NCBI GenBank assembly: GCA_050329575.1
Contig: JBHJOP010000055.1
Span: forward strand, 1 to 50,257
Direction: 5' to 3'
Length of the DNA: 50,257 nucleotides
From: JAUXFS01 sp050329575
GTDB taxonomy: Bacteria; Pseudomonadota; Alphaproteobacteria; Rhodospirillales; Defluviicoccaceae
Below the pieces are notes generated by a model. It saw only the letters and a program-made list of their open reading frames with translations. It was not told where the DNA came from and made no database searches. Shown piece by piece: positions 16,766-25,760 of the stretch; position 1 is the stretch's first letter, and the number at the start of each line of letters is the position of its first letter. The position numbers were made by a program, and so were the translations under genes.

Positions 16766-17611
16766 ATGCTCAACAGACTGAAGCTTTTCATCCTGTCGGT
16801 CGTGATGGCCGTCGCGGCGTGGTCGGGCGCAGTGCAGGCGGCGGAGGGACATGCGCGCCCGTGGCAGTTGAACCTCCAGGACGCGTATTCGCCGGTCATG
16901 GAGCGGGTTCACGACTTCAACAATCTGCTGATGGTCATACAGCTGCTGATCGTCCTGTTCGTGCTCGGCATCCTCGGCTACGTCATCGTCCGGTTCAACG
17001 CCAAGCGCAATCCGGTGCCGTCCAAGACGGCCCACAATACCCTGCTCGAGGTGGTCTTGACGGCGGTGCCGATCGTCATCCTGGTGATCATCGCCATTCC
17101 GTCGATGAAGCTCCTCTACTTCTCGGACCGCACCGACGACTACGAGATGACCCTCAAGGTCACCGGCCACCAGTGGTACTGGACCTATGCCTATCCCGAC
17201 CACGGCGACTTCAGCTTCGACAGCATTCCCATCCGTGACGAGGATCTGGAGGATGGGCAGCTGCGGCTCCTGACGGTCGACAACCGGGTGGTCCTGCCGG
17301 TCGACACCAACATCCAGATCCTGATCACCGCCGACGACGTCATCCATGCGTGGGCGATCCCGGCCCTCGGCATGAAGGTCGATGCGACCCCCGGGCGGGT
17401 CAACGAACGGTGGATGAGGATCAACAAGGAGGGGATGTTCTACGGCATGTGTTCCGAGCTGTGCGGCGTCAATCACGGCTTCATGCCGATCCAGGTCGAG
17501 GCGGTGTCCAAGGAAGCGTTCGCCGAATGGGTCGAGCAGGCCAAGGAACAGTTCGCCGGTACCGATCGTCCCGCCCTCGCGGTGGTCGAGGCCGATCGAG
17601 CGGCGCGGTGA
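16766..17611 (+). CDS. ctaC: Cytochrome c oxidase subunit II (aa3 type)
   Basis: Subunit II accepts electrons from cytochrome c at the periplasmic CuA centre. The 281-residue protein has a signal peptide (cleavage near VQAAEGHA), two transmembrane helices at about 53-76 and 95-118, the aromatic GHQWYWTYAYP, and the full set of CuA ligands H194, C229, E231, C233, H237 and M240 in MCSELCGVNHGFMP. I start it at ATG 16766 because this gives a normal signal peptide. It is first in ctaC-D-G-E-DUF983. Confidence 0.97.
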   Translation: MLNRLKLFILSVVMAVAAWSGAVQAAEGHARPWQLNLQDAYSPVMERVHDFNNLLMVIQLLIVLFVLGILGYVIVRFNAKRNPVPSKTAHNTLLEVVLTAVPIVILVIIAIPSMKLLYFSDRTDDYEMTLKVTGHQWYWTYAYPDHGDFSFDSIPIRDEDLEDGQLRLLTVDNRVVLPVDTNIQILITADDVIHAWAIPALGMKVDATPGRVNERWMRINKEGMFYGMCSELCGVNHGFMPIQVEAVSKEAFAEWVEQAKEQFAGTDRPALAVVEADRAAR

Positions 17612-17660
17612 CGGCGGCGAGGTCGGGATCCAGAGGTCAGTCGAGAAGGAACGGACGACG

Positions 17661-19280
17661 ATGGCATACGGCGCGGTAGCGGGTCACGGCGAACACGAGC
17701 ACCATCCGAGCGGGTGGCGGCGGTGGCTGTACTCCACCAACCACAAGGACATCGGCACGCTCTACATCATCCTGTCGGTGATCGCCGCGATCATCGGCGG
17801 TCTGATGTCCTGGTACATCCGCCTGGAGTTGGCACAGCCGGGCATCCAGTACATCGACAACTTCCAGTTCTACAACGTGCTGGTCACCGCGCACGGCTTC
17901 CTGATGGTGTTCTTCGTGGTGATGCCGGCGATGATCGGGGGCTTCGGCAACTGGTTCGTGCCGTTGATGATCGGCGCTCCCGACATGGCGTTCCCGCGCA
18001 TGAACAACATCAGCTTCTGGCTGCTGGCCGCGGCCCTGGTGCTGCTCGTCATCGCGGCGCTGGTCGGCGGCGGGCCGGGCACCGGCTGGACCGTCTATCC
18101 GCCGCTGTCGAGCGCCGACTTCCATCCGGGCCCGGCGGTCGACTTCGGCATCCTGGCGCTGCACGTGGCCGGCGCGTCGTCGATTCTGGGCGCGATCAAC
18201 TTCATCTGCACCATCCTCAACATGCGGGCCCCGGGCATGACCATGCACCGGATGCCGCTGTTCGTGTGGGCGATCCTGGTCACCGCGTTCCTGCTCTTGC
18301 TGGCGCTGCCGGTGCTGGCGGGCGCGCTCACCATGCTGCTGGTCGATCGCAACTTCGGCTCGACCTTCTTCGTGGTCGAAGGTGGCGGCGATCCGGTGCT
18401 GTGGCAGCATCTGTTCTGGTTCTTCGGCCACCCCGAGGTCTACATCATCATCATCCCGGCGTTCGGCATCATCAGCCAGATCGTCTCCACCTTCTCCAAG
18501 AAGCCGGTGTTCGGCTATCTCGGCATGGCCTACGCCATGGTCTCGATCGGCTTCGTCGGCTTCATCGTCTGGGCGCACCACATGTACACGGTGGAGCTCG
18601 GCGTCAACGCGCGGGCCTACTTCACCGCCGCGACGCTGATCATCGCGGTGCCGACCGGCATCAAGATCTTCAGCTGGCTGGCGACGATGTGGGGCGGCTC
18701 GATCGAGTTCAAGGCGCCGATGATGTACGCCATCGGCTTCATCTGGCTGTTCGTGATCGGCGGCGTCACCGGCGTGCTGCTGGCCAATGCCGGCATCGAT
18801 TTCGTCGTCCACGACACGTACTACGTGGTGGCCCACTTCCACTACGTGATGGCGATCGCGGCGATCTACGCGATCTTCGGCGGCTGGTACTACTGGATCG
18901 GCAAGATGAGCGGCCGGCAGTATTCCGAGAAGCTGGCGCAGATCCAGTTCTGGGTGTTCTTCGTCGGGGTCAACGTGCTGTTCTTTCCGCAGCACTTCCT
19001 GGGCCTCGCCGGCATGCCGCGGCGCATCCCGGACTATCCGGACGTCTATTCGGGCTGGAACTTCGTCAGCTCGATCGGCGCGCTGATCACCATGGTCGGC
19101 ACCTTCATGTTCCTCTACATCATGTGGCACACCTACCGCCGCGGCGTTCCGGCGGAAGCCAATCCGTGGGGCGAAGGCGCGACGACCCTGGAGTGGACGG
19201 TCCCCTCGCCGGCACCGTTCCATACCCACGAGGAACTGCCGGTGATCGCGCCCTCCGGGCATCACGCGCCGGCAGAGTGA
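17661..19280 (+). CDS. ctaD: Cytochrome c oxidase subunit I (aa3 type)
   Basis: This is the catalytic subunit of the aa3 oxidase: it reduces O2 and pumps protons in the inner membrane. The 539-residue protein has twelve transmembrane helices. Ligands are visible: H78 (TAHGFLMVFF) for low-spin heme a, H257 with cross-linked Y261 in GHPEVY, the HH pair in WAHHMYT, and the HFHYVM pair. E259 of HPEVY marks a type A1 D-channel. ATG at 17661 follows GAAGGAACG. It is a complete, ordinary subunit I, in contrast to the divergent homologue at 14383-15807. Confidence 0.98.
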   Translation: MAYGAVAGHGEHEHHPSGWRRWLYSTNHKDIGTLYIILSVIAAIIGGLMSWYIRLELAQPGIQYIDNFQFYNVLVTAHGFLMVFFVVMPAMIGGFGNWFVPLMIGAPDMAFPRMNNISFWLLAAALVLLVIAALVGGGPGTGWTVYPPLSSADFHPGPAVDFGILALHVAGASSILGAINFICTILNMRAPGMTMHRMPLFVWAILVTAFLLLLALPVLAGALTMLLVDRNFGSTFFVVEGGGDPVLWQHLFWFFGHPEVYIIIIPAFGIISQIVSTFSKKPVFGYLGMAYAMVSIGFVGFIVWAHHMYTVELGVNARAYFTAATLIIAVPTGIKIFSWLATMWGGSIEFKAPMMYAIGFIWLFVIGGVTGVLLANAGIDFVVHDTYYVVAHFHYVMAIAAIYAIFGGWYYWIGKMSGRQYSEKLAQIQFWVFFVGVNVLFFPQHFLGLAGMPRRIPDYPDVYSGWNFVSSIGALITMVGTFMFLYIMWHTYRRGVPAEANPWGEGATTLEWTVPSPAPFHTHEELPVIAPSGHHAPAE

Positions 19281-19305
19281 GGGGCGGCGAGGCGGGAGAC
19301 GGGTG

Positions 19306-19908
19306 ATGGACGGGACCGGACGCAAGCGAACATGGACCGCCGTGATCCTGTTCGGCGTGGTCGGCGGCATGATCGGACTGTCGTTCGCCTCCGTCCCGCT
19401 TTACCGCCTGTTCTGCCAGGTGACCGGCTTCGGCGGCACGCCCAACACGCGTGCCGTCGCGGCGCCGGACGTCGTCTCCGACCATGAGGTGACGGTTCGG
19501 TTCGATGCCAACGTCAATTCGGCATTGCCGTGGCGGTTCAAACCCGAAGTGCGGCAGGTGCGGGTGCGGCTGGGCGAGGAGGTGCTGGTCCACTACACCG
19601 CGACCAACGCCGCCGACGTGCCGGTGACCGGAACCGCCACCTTCAACGTCACCCCCTTCAAGGCCGCGCCCTATTTCAGCAAGATGCAGTGCTTCTGCTT
19701 CATCGAGCAGACGCTGGCCCCCGGCGAGGAGGTGGCGATGCCGGTGCTGTTCTATGTCGATCCCGACATGCTGGCCAACGCCGAAGCTCGGGAGGTCAAG
19801 GTCATCACCCTGTCCTACACGTTCTACCCCGCCGACAAGGCCGGCACCGCCGGCGGCAAGGGGCGAGAGGTGGTCGGCAAGGACGTCGACGGCCGTTCCG
19901 GCGGCTGA
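19306..19908 (+). CDS. ctaG: Cytochrome c oxidase assembly protein CtaG/Cox11
   Basis: CtaG delivers copper to the CuB site of subunit I. The 200-residue protein has one N-terminal transmembrane helix (about 10-32), then a periplasmic domain with the copper-binding motif MQCFCFIEQ and the FNVTPFKAAPYFSK segment. ATG at 19306 is preceded by GGGAG; a GTG immediately upstream (19303) is an alternative. It sits between ctaD and ctaE, 25 nt after ctaD. Confidence 0.96.
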   Translation: MDGTGRKRTWTAVILFGVVGGMIGLSFASVPLYRLFCQVTGFGGTPNTRAVAAPDVVSDHEVTVRFDANVNSALPWRFKPEVRQVRVRLGEEVLVHYTATNAADVPVTGTATFNVTPFKAAPYFSKMQCFCFIEQTLAPGEEVAMPVLFYVDPDMLANAEAREVKVITLSYTFYPADKAGTAGGKGREVVGKDVDGRSGG

Positions 19909-19941
19909 GCGGCGAAACGAATGCGCATCGGGGGAGTCGAG

Positions 19942-20757
19942 ATGGCGAGCGAGACGACGAAGTCCCATCCCTACCACATGGTGGATCCGAGCCCGTGGCC
20001 GCTGGTCGGCACGATCTCCGCGTTCACCATCGCGGTCGGGGGCATCTGGTTCATGCACGACGGGCCGTGGGCGCTGCTGGCGCTCGGCTTCGCGCTGCTG
20101 CTGTTCACCTTCTACGGCTGGTGGCGGGACGTGATCCGCGAGGCGAACAGCGGCATCCACCACACCGAGGTGGTCCGCCACGGGCTGCGGGTCGGCATGC
20201 TGCTGTTCATCGCGTCCGAGGTGATGTTCTTCTTCGCCTTCTTCTGGGCGTTCTTCGACGCCAGCGTGCCGTTCCTCAGCCGCACCGCCCACGAGGTCTG
20301 GCCGCCCGAGGGCATCGTTCCGTTGCACACCTGGGGCTTGCCGTTCCTCAACACCCTGATCCTGTTGACGTCGGGAGCGACGGTGACGATCGCCCACCAC
20401 GCCATCCGGCACGGCGACCGCGAAAAAACGGCGTTGTGGACCGGAATCACGGTGGCGCTGGGGTTCCTGTTCCTCGGGCTGCAGATCCTCGAGTACCACG
20501 AAGCGGCGTTCACCTTCACGGACGGCATCTACCCGTCGACGTTCTTCATGGCGACCGGCTTCCATGGCTTCCACGTCTTCGTCGGCGCCTGCTTCCTCGC
20601 GGTCTGTTTCTTCCGCGCCCGCGCCGGCCAGTTCACCGCCGACCAGCATGTCGGTTTCGAGGCGGCGGCGTGGTACTGGCACTTCGTCGACGTGGTCTGG
20701 CTGTTCCTGTTCGTCTCCGTGTACTGGTGGGGAAGCTCGGGCTTCCAGGGGCATTGA
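19942..20757 (+). CDS. ctaE: Cytochrome c oxidase subunit III
   Basis: Subunit III is a seven-helix membrane protein that stabilises subunit I and supports proton uptake. The 271-residue product has the family start (HPYHMVDPSPWPL), the FIASEVMFFFAFFWAFF helix, the ILEYHEAAFTFTDGIYPSTFF region and the C-terminal WYWHFVDVVWLFLFVSVYWWG. I choose ATG 19942 because GGGGGAG lies 5 nt upstream; an upstream ATG at 19921 would add seven residues. SURF1, often found next in such operons, is missing here. Confidence 0.97.
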   Translation: MASETTKSHPYHMVDPSPWPLVGTISAFTIAVGGIWFMHDGPWALLALGFALLLFTFYGWWRDVIREANSGIHHTEVVRHGLRVGMLLFIASEVMFFFAFFWAFFDASVPFLSRTAHEVWPPEGIVPLHTWGLPFLNTLILLTSGATVTIAHHAIRHGDREKTALWTGITVALGFLFLGLQILEYHEAAFTFTDGIYPSTFFMATGFHGFHVFVGACFLAVCFFRARAGQFTADQHVGFEAAAWYWHFVDVVWLFLFVSVYWWGSSGFQGH

Positions 20758-20778
20758 GGCGGAGGATCGGCATCGTCG

Positions 20779-21165
20779 ATGGCGGATGAGGGCGGCCGCT
20801 CGACCGCGGGGATTCTCCTCTCCGGCGCGGCCGGCCGCTGTCCGCGCTGCGGTCGCGGCGCGCTGTTCGCGGGCCTGCTGACGATTACCGATCGCTGCAC
20901 GGTCTGCGGGCTGGCGTTCAGCGGCCACGATTCCGGCGACGGGCCGGCGGTGGCGGCGATCTTCGTGCTCGGCTTCGGGATCGTCGGCCTCGCGTGGCTG
21001 CTCGAAGTCCTGGTTTCGCCGCCGCTGTGGGTGCATGCGGCGGTGTGGATCCCGGCGACGGTGATCGGTGCCGTGGCGCTGCTGAGACCGCTGAAAGGGC
21101 TCACGGTTGCGGCCCAGTACCGCTTCCGGGCGGTCGACGAACCGGAGCAACTCGGCGGCACGTAA
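20779..21165 (+). CDS. DUF983 zinc-ribbon membrane protein
   Basis: This 128-residue protein has an N-terminal rubredoxin-like ribbon (CPRCGRGALF then CTVCGLAF), then two transmembrane helices at about 60-82 and 85-102. DUF983 genes commonly follow ctaE in alphaproteobacteria, and a role in oxidase assembly or metal handling is inferred from linkage only. It starts 21 nt after ctaE and is probably last in the core operon. Confidence 0.92.
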   Translation: MADEGGRSTAGILLSGAAGRCPRCGRGALFAGLLTITDRCTVCGLAFSGHDSGDGPAVAAIFVLGFGIVGLAWLLEVLVSPPLWVHAAVWIPATVIGAVALLRPLKGLTVAAQYRFRAVDEPEQLGGT

Positions 21166-21265
21166 TCGGCGGCGTCCGACGCCCTTGACGTCGTGGCCGG
21201 CGCTGCATGGACCGCTCCGACGGGCTCGCGCCCCGGGTTTCTCAACCGGGAGAAGGACATTGGCG

Positions 21266-22090
21266 ATGACGAACGCGACCGGCCGCTATCGCCTCCCGGT
21301 CGGCATCCGGATCGTGGACGTCGACCGGTCCGGCCACTGGCTGGCCGCCGGTTGGCGCGACTTCCTGGCCACCCCGCGGGTCAGCCTGATGTACGGCGGT
21401 GCGTTCGCCGTCGTCAGCGCCTTGCTCGGGGTCGGGCTGATCGCAACCGGCCTCGGATCGCTGGTGCTGCCGTTGGTCGGCGGGTTCGTGATGCTGGCGC
21501 CGATTCTGGTGGTCGGTCTCTATGACGTCAGCCGTCGGCTGGAGCGGGGCGGCGAGATCGCGCTTCGCCATGTCGTCGGGGCGTTTCGCGACAACATCGG
21601 CCAGTTGTCGGCGATGGGCGTGGTGTTGCTGATCGTCTGGTTCGTCTGGGTCGAGATCGCGATCTTCCTGTTCGCGATCTTCTTCCACCAGGCGCCGCCA
21701 CCGCTCCACACCTTCGTCGAGGACGTGCTGTTCTCGTTGCAGAGCGTGCCGTTCCTCCTGATCGGGACCATCTTCGGGGCGGCGTTCGCGGCGGTCGTGT
21801 TCACCATCACCGCGGTGTCGATCCCGCTGCTGATGGACCGTCCGGTCGACGTCATCACCGCCATCGCCGCCAGCATCCTCGCGGTGCGCGCCAACTGGCG
21901 GGTGATGTTCGGCTGGGCGGCGATGATCGCGGTGTTCACCGCGGGCGGGGTCGCCCTGTTCTTCGTCGGCCTGGCGGTGGCGCTGCCGGTGCTCGCATAT
22001 GCGACGTGGCACGCCTATCGCGACCTGCTCACCCCGGAATTGCCCCCCCTCTCGGGCGAGGGCGACCTCGGCGCCGGCGCCGGCATCTGA
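21266..22090 (+). CDS. DUF2189 multi-pass membrane protein
   Basis: The 274-residue protein begins with a soluble segment (VGIRIVDVDRSGHWLAAGWRDF) and then has five to six transmembrane helices, the usual pattern of DUF2189 proteins, which have no established function. ATG at 21266 follows GGGAGAAGG at 21249-21257, about 8 nt upstream. It lies 100 nt after DUF983 and may be independently expressed. Its last 76 nt overlap the end of the convergent nitroreductase gene on the other strand. Confidence 0.9.
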   Translation: MTNATGRYRLPVGIRIVDVDRSGHWLAAGWRDFLATPRVSLMYGGAFAVVSALLGVGLIATGLGSLVLPLVGGFVMLAPILVVGLYDVSRRLERGGEIALRHVVGAFRDNIGQLSAMGVVLLIVWFVWVEIAIFLFAIFFHQAPPPLHTFVEDVLFSLQSVPFLLIGTIFGAAFAAVVFTITAVSIPLLMDRPVDVITAIAASILAVRANWRVMFGWAAMIAVFTAGGVALFFVGLAVALPVLAYATWHAYRDLLTPELPPLSGEGDLGAGAGI

Positions 22091-23814
22091 GGTCCGATCC
22101 GCTCCCCGATCCGCTCCCCGATCCCGCCCCGTCGCAGGTGGGCGTAGGCGGGAGCCGTCCGCAGCCGATCGTCGCCGACCGCGCCGCCGACGGTGAAGTG
22201 ATAGAGGCTCTGCCAGGCGGTCGACGCGGGATCGAAGCCGAACAGCCCGTGCATCAGGTCGTCGAAGAAGCAGCCGATGCCGGTCGCCCGGACGCCGGCG
22301 TTCTCCGCTTCCAGGTACAGCACCTGTCCGATGATCCCGGTTTCCCAGAACAGCCGCCGGTAGGCCCAAGCGCCTTCGGCCGCGAGGGTGCGGTCGAAAT
22401 CGGCGATCATCCCGAGGCTGAAGGCGCCGTCGCCGGCGATGTCCTGGCCGCAACTGACGTGGGCGGCGACGGCGCGCAGGTCGGCGTCCGGCATCAGCGC
22501 ATAGAGCGGCAGCCCGCCGGCATCGACCGCCTGCCAGGCGAGATAGTCCGCCGTGCACGCGGCACGGAAGCGGGGCAGCAGGGCATGATCCCGCGCCAGC
22601 AGGTAGAGCCCCGGCGCCAGACCCGCAACCCGATGCACGAACAGGGCGAGCAGCACCGCCGGCAGGAACGGGAAGGCGTCCCACGGCGGTCGGTCCAGAT
22701 CGGGCATCGTCCGCGACAGCATCCCGAGGAAGGCCGCCTTGCCGATCCCGGTCGTTGCGTCCATGGCGACGGCGCTCCGCCGCTGACGGATGATCTGGAC
22801 CGCGTCGCGGGCCGCTGCAGCCGGGATGTCCGGTTCAACAGCATCGCCGCGCGCGACGGCGACCGCCGGCGCAGGCCGCCGCGAGCGTTGCGTCCTGGTG
22901 GCGGCCGTTTCGACCGTCGCCATCGTCCGCCACGTCACGTGCCGTGGGCTCAGTCGGTTGGCGAGGCCGAACCACGCGGCGTTGGCCATCAGCGCCGACA
23001 GGTCGGCCGGCAGCGCCGGCGCGCGCTGCCCCGCGCCCGCGGGATCGATCGCCAGCAGGCAGTCGGGATGCTCCGGCTCGGCGCCTTCGAAATCGGCCGG
23101 GCGGTCGAGGCCGAGCAATGCCGCGACGTCGTGGTCGCTGGGGCCCGCCAGCACCCGCAGGTCCCAGCCGAGCACCCGCGCGGCGAACCGCAGGGCGGCG
23201 ATCGCGTGCCCGACGTCGTGCTGGCAGTAGCGGAAGGCGCGTTCGCCGTACTTCCACGCCTCCCGCCAGTGGACGGACGTCAAGCCGACGATGGCCGGAA
23301 TGCCCGGGAACGCGGCGGCAAGTGGGTCGGCGACGGGGACAGCGAACCGACAGCGCCGTTCGAGCGCATGGTCGTGCGGGGCATAGTGGTAGACGCCCGG
23401 CGGCGGCGCCTCCTCGGTCTCGGCAACGATCACCAGATAGCCTTCGGTCGGGTGCAGATTGCCGCTCGACGGATTGTTGCGCAGCGCCCAACGGCTGCTG
23501 CCGTACTCCTTCCAGGCGCTGAGCCCAAGCCCGAGTTCGAACAGAAGCCCGAGCGCGGTCAGATCGAACGGGCGTGCGGCCGGGGCGGTTCCTCCGAACA
23601 GCATATCGTAGCGACAGAAACCGCGGCCGGAGACCAGCGGCAGCGGGACGAGATCGGCCCCCGAGAAGCGTCGGAACGGATCCGGCTGGTTGGCCCAGTC
23701 CAGACCGCCGGGTCCGGGAGCGAACCGCCGCGGATGATGCTTGCTGGCGATGTGGTAGCGGCGGACCACCTCGCTGTCGGCGGACGACGACGGCATCGCC
23801 GTATCGTGACCCAT
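22015..23814 (-). CDS. Tandem nitroreductase-fold protein (SagB/ThcOx-like)
   Basis: The 599-residue protein has two copies of the FMN-binding nitroreductase fold, as in standalone SagB/ThcOx-type dehydrogenases. The first half carries RWALRNNPSSGNLHPTEGYL and GVYHYAPHDHALERR, the typical SagB-type signature. The second half has RQRRSAVAMD, GLYLLARDH, GIIGQVLYLEAENAGVRATG and GCFFDD. In peptide-modification clusters such enzymes oxidise azolines, but no cyclodehydratase or precursor gene is seen here, so the substrate is unknown. ATG at 23814 has GGGGA 6 nt upstream; a GTG at 23832 is an alternative. The C-terminal tail is low complexity and overlaps the DUF2189 gene. Confidence 0.85.
   Translation of the reverse strand: MGHDTAMPSSSADSEVVRRYHIASKHHPRRFAPGPGGLDWANQPDPFRRFSGADLVPLPLVSGRGFCRYDMLFGGTAPAARPFDLTALGLLFELGLGLSAWKEYGSSRWALRNNPSSGNLHPTEGYLVIVAETEEAPPPGVYHYAPHDHALERRCRFAVPVADPLAAAFPGIPAIVGLTSVHWREAWKYGERAFRYCQHDVGHAIAALRFAARVLGWDLRVLAGPSDHDVAALLGLDRPADFEGAEPEHPDCLLAIDPAGAGQRAPALPADLSALMANAAWFGLANRLSPRHVTWRTMATVETAATRTQRSRRPAPAVAVARGDAVEPDIPAAAARDAVQIIRQRRSAVAMDATTGIGKAAFLGMLSRTMPDLDRPPWDAFPFLPAVLLALFVHRVAGLAPGLYLLARDHALLPRFRAACTADYLAWQAVDAGGLPLYALMPDADLRAVAAHVSCGQDIAGDGAFSLGMIADFDRTLAAEGAWAYRRLFWETGIIGQVLYLEAENAGVRATGIGCFFDDLMHGLFGFDPASTAWQSLYHFTVGGAVGDDRLRTAPAYAHLRRGGIGERIGERIGPQMPAPAPRSPSPERGGNSGVSRSR
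22096..22130. repeat. Short 12-bp tandem repeat in nitroreductase C-terminus
   Basis: Two perfect copies of GATCCGCTCCCC (22096-22107, 22108-22119) are followed by a degraded third copy. On the minus strand they encode a repeated Ile-Gly-Glu-Arg unit. The repeat begins 6 nt past the stop of the convergent DUF2189 gene and may have arisen by slippage, extending the nitroreductase reading frame. Confidence 0.85.
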
Positions 23815-23963
23815 GCTGGCTGTTCCCCGCACTTTCCCTAGGCGGCACCGAAGGCGGTCTCGCGAGTGACTGTCGTTGGCAAAACAGCGTGCGAACGCCT
23901 ATCATAGTGAAACAGGTCCTGCACCGACAGACGGGACCGAAATCCGTTGGGAAGGAGTGTCCG

Positions 23964-25760
23964 ATGGCGGGTCGCCGAGCGGCGGATGCCGGTGTGCGGG
24001 ACGCGGCCGATGCCGCCTTGACCTGGGACGCGCTGTTCGAGCGCAGCCGACAGATCCGCAGCAAGTACCAGGATCGCCTGAAGCGGGACGACGAGTTCGC
24101 GGTCGCCGATCCGGCGGTGATTTCCGAGGTGTTCGTCGAGGTCGCTCGTCGTCTGTTCGACGATCCCGACCGGTTGCGCAAGGCGCAGATCAGCCTGTCG
24201 GAGGATTATGCGCGCCTGTGGCAGGCCATCGAGGCCGCCACCAAAGGGGAAAAGTCGCCGCCGCTGATCGAGCCCGACAAACTCGATCGCCGTTTCAAGG
24301 ACTCCGCCTGGACCGACATCCCGGTGTTCGACGCCGTCAAGCAGTACTATCTGCTGACCGCCCGCTGGCTGGAGGCGATCGTCAGGGAGGCGGAAGGGCT
24401 TGACGACAAGACCCGCCGCAAGGCGGAATTCTACATCCGCCAGTTCATCAGCGCGATGGCGCCGACCAACTTCGTCGCCACCAATCCCGTCGTGCTGCGC
24501 GCGGCCAAGGAGTCCGACGGCTGGACGCTGCGCAAGGGCTTCGCCAACATGCTCGACGACCTGGAGCGCGGGAAGGGGAAGCTGCGGATCTCGCTCACCG
24601 ACCCGCAAGCCTTCGTGCTGGGCGAGAACATCGCCGCAACGCCGGGCAAGGTCGTTTACGAGAACGATCTGATGCAGCTGCTGCAATACGCTCCGACCAC
24701 CGACACCGTGCACCGCCGACCGCTCTTGATCGTGCCGCCGTGGATCAACAAGTACTATGTGCTCGATCTGCAGCCGCGCAACTCCTTCCTCCGATGGGCG
24801 GTTGCACAGGGGCACACGGTCTTCGTCATCTCCTGGGTCAATCCCGACCAGCGCCTCTCCCACAAGCGTTTCGACGACTACATGCTGGAGGGTCCGCTCG
24901 CCGCCCTGGACGCCGTCCGCGCCGCCACCGGCGAACGGGAGGTCAACGCGCTCGGTTACTGTATCGGGGGCACCCTGCTCGCCTGCACCCTGGCCTGTAT
25001 GGCGGCGAAGGGCGACCGGCGGGTGAGGTCGGCGACGTTCTTCACGACCATGGTCGACTTCTCGGAACCCGGCGAGCTCGGCGTGTTCATCGACGAACGG
25101 CAGATCGCCCTGCTCGAGAAACACATGGACGCCGCGGGATACATGGACGGATCGACCATGGCGCAGGTGTTCAACCTGTTGCGAGAGAACGATCTGGTGT
25201 GGTCCTCGTTCGTCAACAACTACCTGCTCGGCAAGGATCTGCCGCCATTCGACATCCTCTACTGGAATGCGGATTCTACCCGCATGCCGGCGATGATGCA
25301 CAAGTTTTACATCCGATGGATGTATCTCAACAATCGGCTGGTCGAGCCCGGCGGCATCACCATCGATGGCACCCCGGTCGACCTGACCCGCATCCGGGTG
25401 CCGGTCTACATCCTGGCGGCCCGCGAGGATCACATCGCCCCCTGGCGCTCCACCTTCGCCGCCACGGGCCACTATGCCGGGCCGGTCCGTTTCGTTCTCG
25501 CCGCCTCGGGGCACATCGCCGGCGTGATCAACCCGCCGGCGGCCAACAAATACTGCTACTGGACGCGGTCGAGGATGGTGAAAAGCCCCGAGACCTGGCT
25601 GAAAGGGGCCACCCGCCACGAAGGGTCGTGGTGGTCGGACTGGGGGGGCTGGGTCGGACGCTGCGGCGGCGGCAGCGTCCCCGCGCGCATTCCGGGGGCG
25701 GGTGCTCTGCCGTCGATCGAGGACGCGCCCGGGCGCTACGTGAAGATGCGGTCCGACTAG
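23964..25760 (+). CDS. phaC: Class I poly(3-hydroxyalkanoate) synthase
   Basis: PhaC polymerises hydroxyacyl-CoA into polyhydroxyalkanoate on the granule surface. The 598-residue enzyme has the N-terminal PhaC domain (KDSAWTDIPVFDAVKQYYLL), then an alpha/beta hydrolase core with the lipase-like box GYCIGGT (nucleophile C333), acid D489 (AAREDHIAPW) and H517 (ASGHIAGVINPP). It starts at ATG 23964 behind GGAAGGAG. No phaA/phaB/phaR or phasin is in the window. Its stop shares the palindrome CTAG with the stop of the convergent CHAD gene. Confidence 0.96.
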   Translation: MAGRRAADAGVRDAADAALTWDALFERSRQIRSKYQDRLKRDDEFAVADPAVISEVFVEVARRLFDDPDRLRKAQISLSEDYARLWQAIEAATKGEKSPPLIEPDKLDRRFKDSAWTDIPVFDAVKQYYLLTARWLEAIVREAEGLDDKTRRKAEFYIRQFISAMAPTNFVATNPVVLRAAKESDGWTLRKGFANMLDDLERGKGKLRISLTDPQAFVLGENIAATPGKVVYENDLMQLLQYAPTTDTVHRRPLLIVPPWINKYYVLDLQPRNSFLRWAVAQGHTVFVISWVNPDQRLSHKRFDDYMLEGPLAALDAVRAATGEREVNALGYCIGGTLLACTLACMAAKGDRRVRSATFFTTMVDFSEPGELGVFIDERQIALLEKHMDAAGYMDGSTMAQVFNLLRENDLVWSSFVNNYLLGKDLPPFDILYWNADSTRMPAMMHKFYIRWMYLNNRLVEPGGITIDGTPVDLTRIRVPVYILAAREDHIAPWRSTFAATGHYAGPVRFVLAASGHIAGVINPPAANKYCYWTRSRMVKSPETWLKGATRHEGSWWSDWGGWVGRCGGGSVPARIPGAGALPSIEDAPGRYVKMRSD

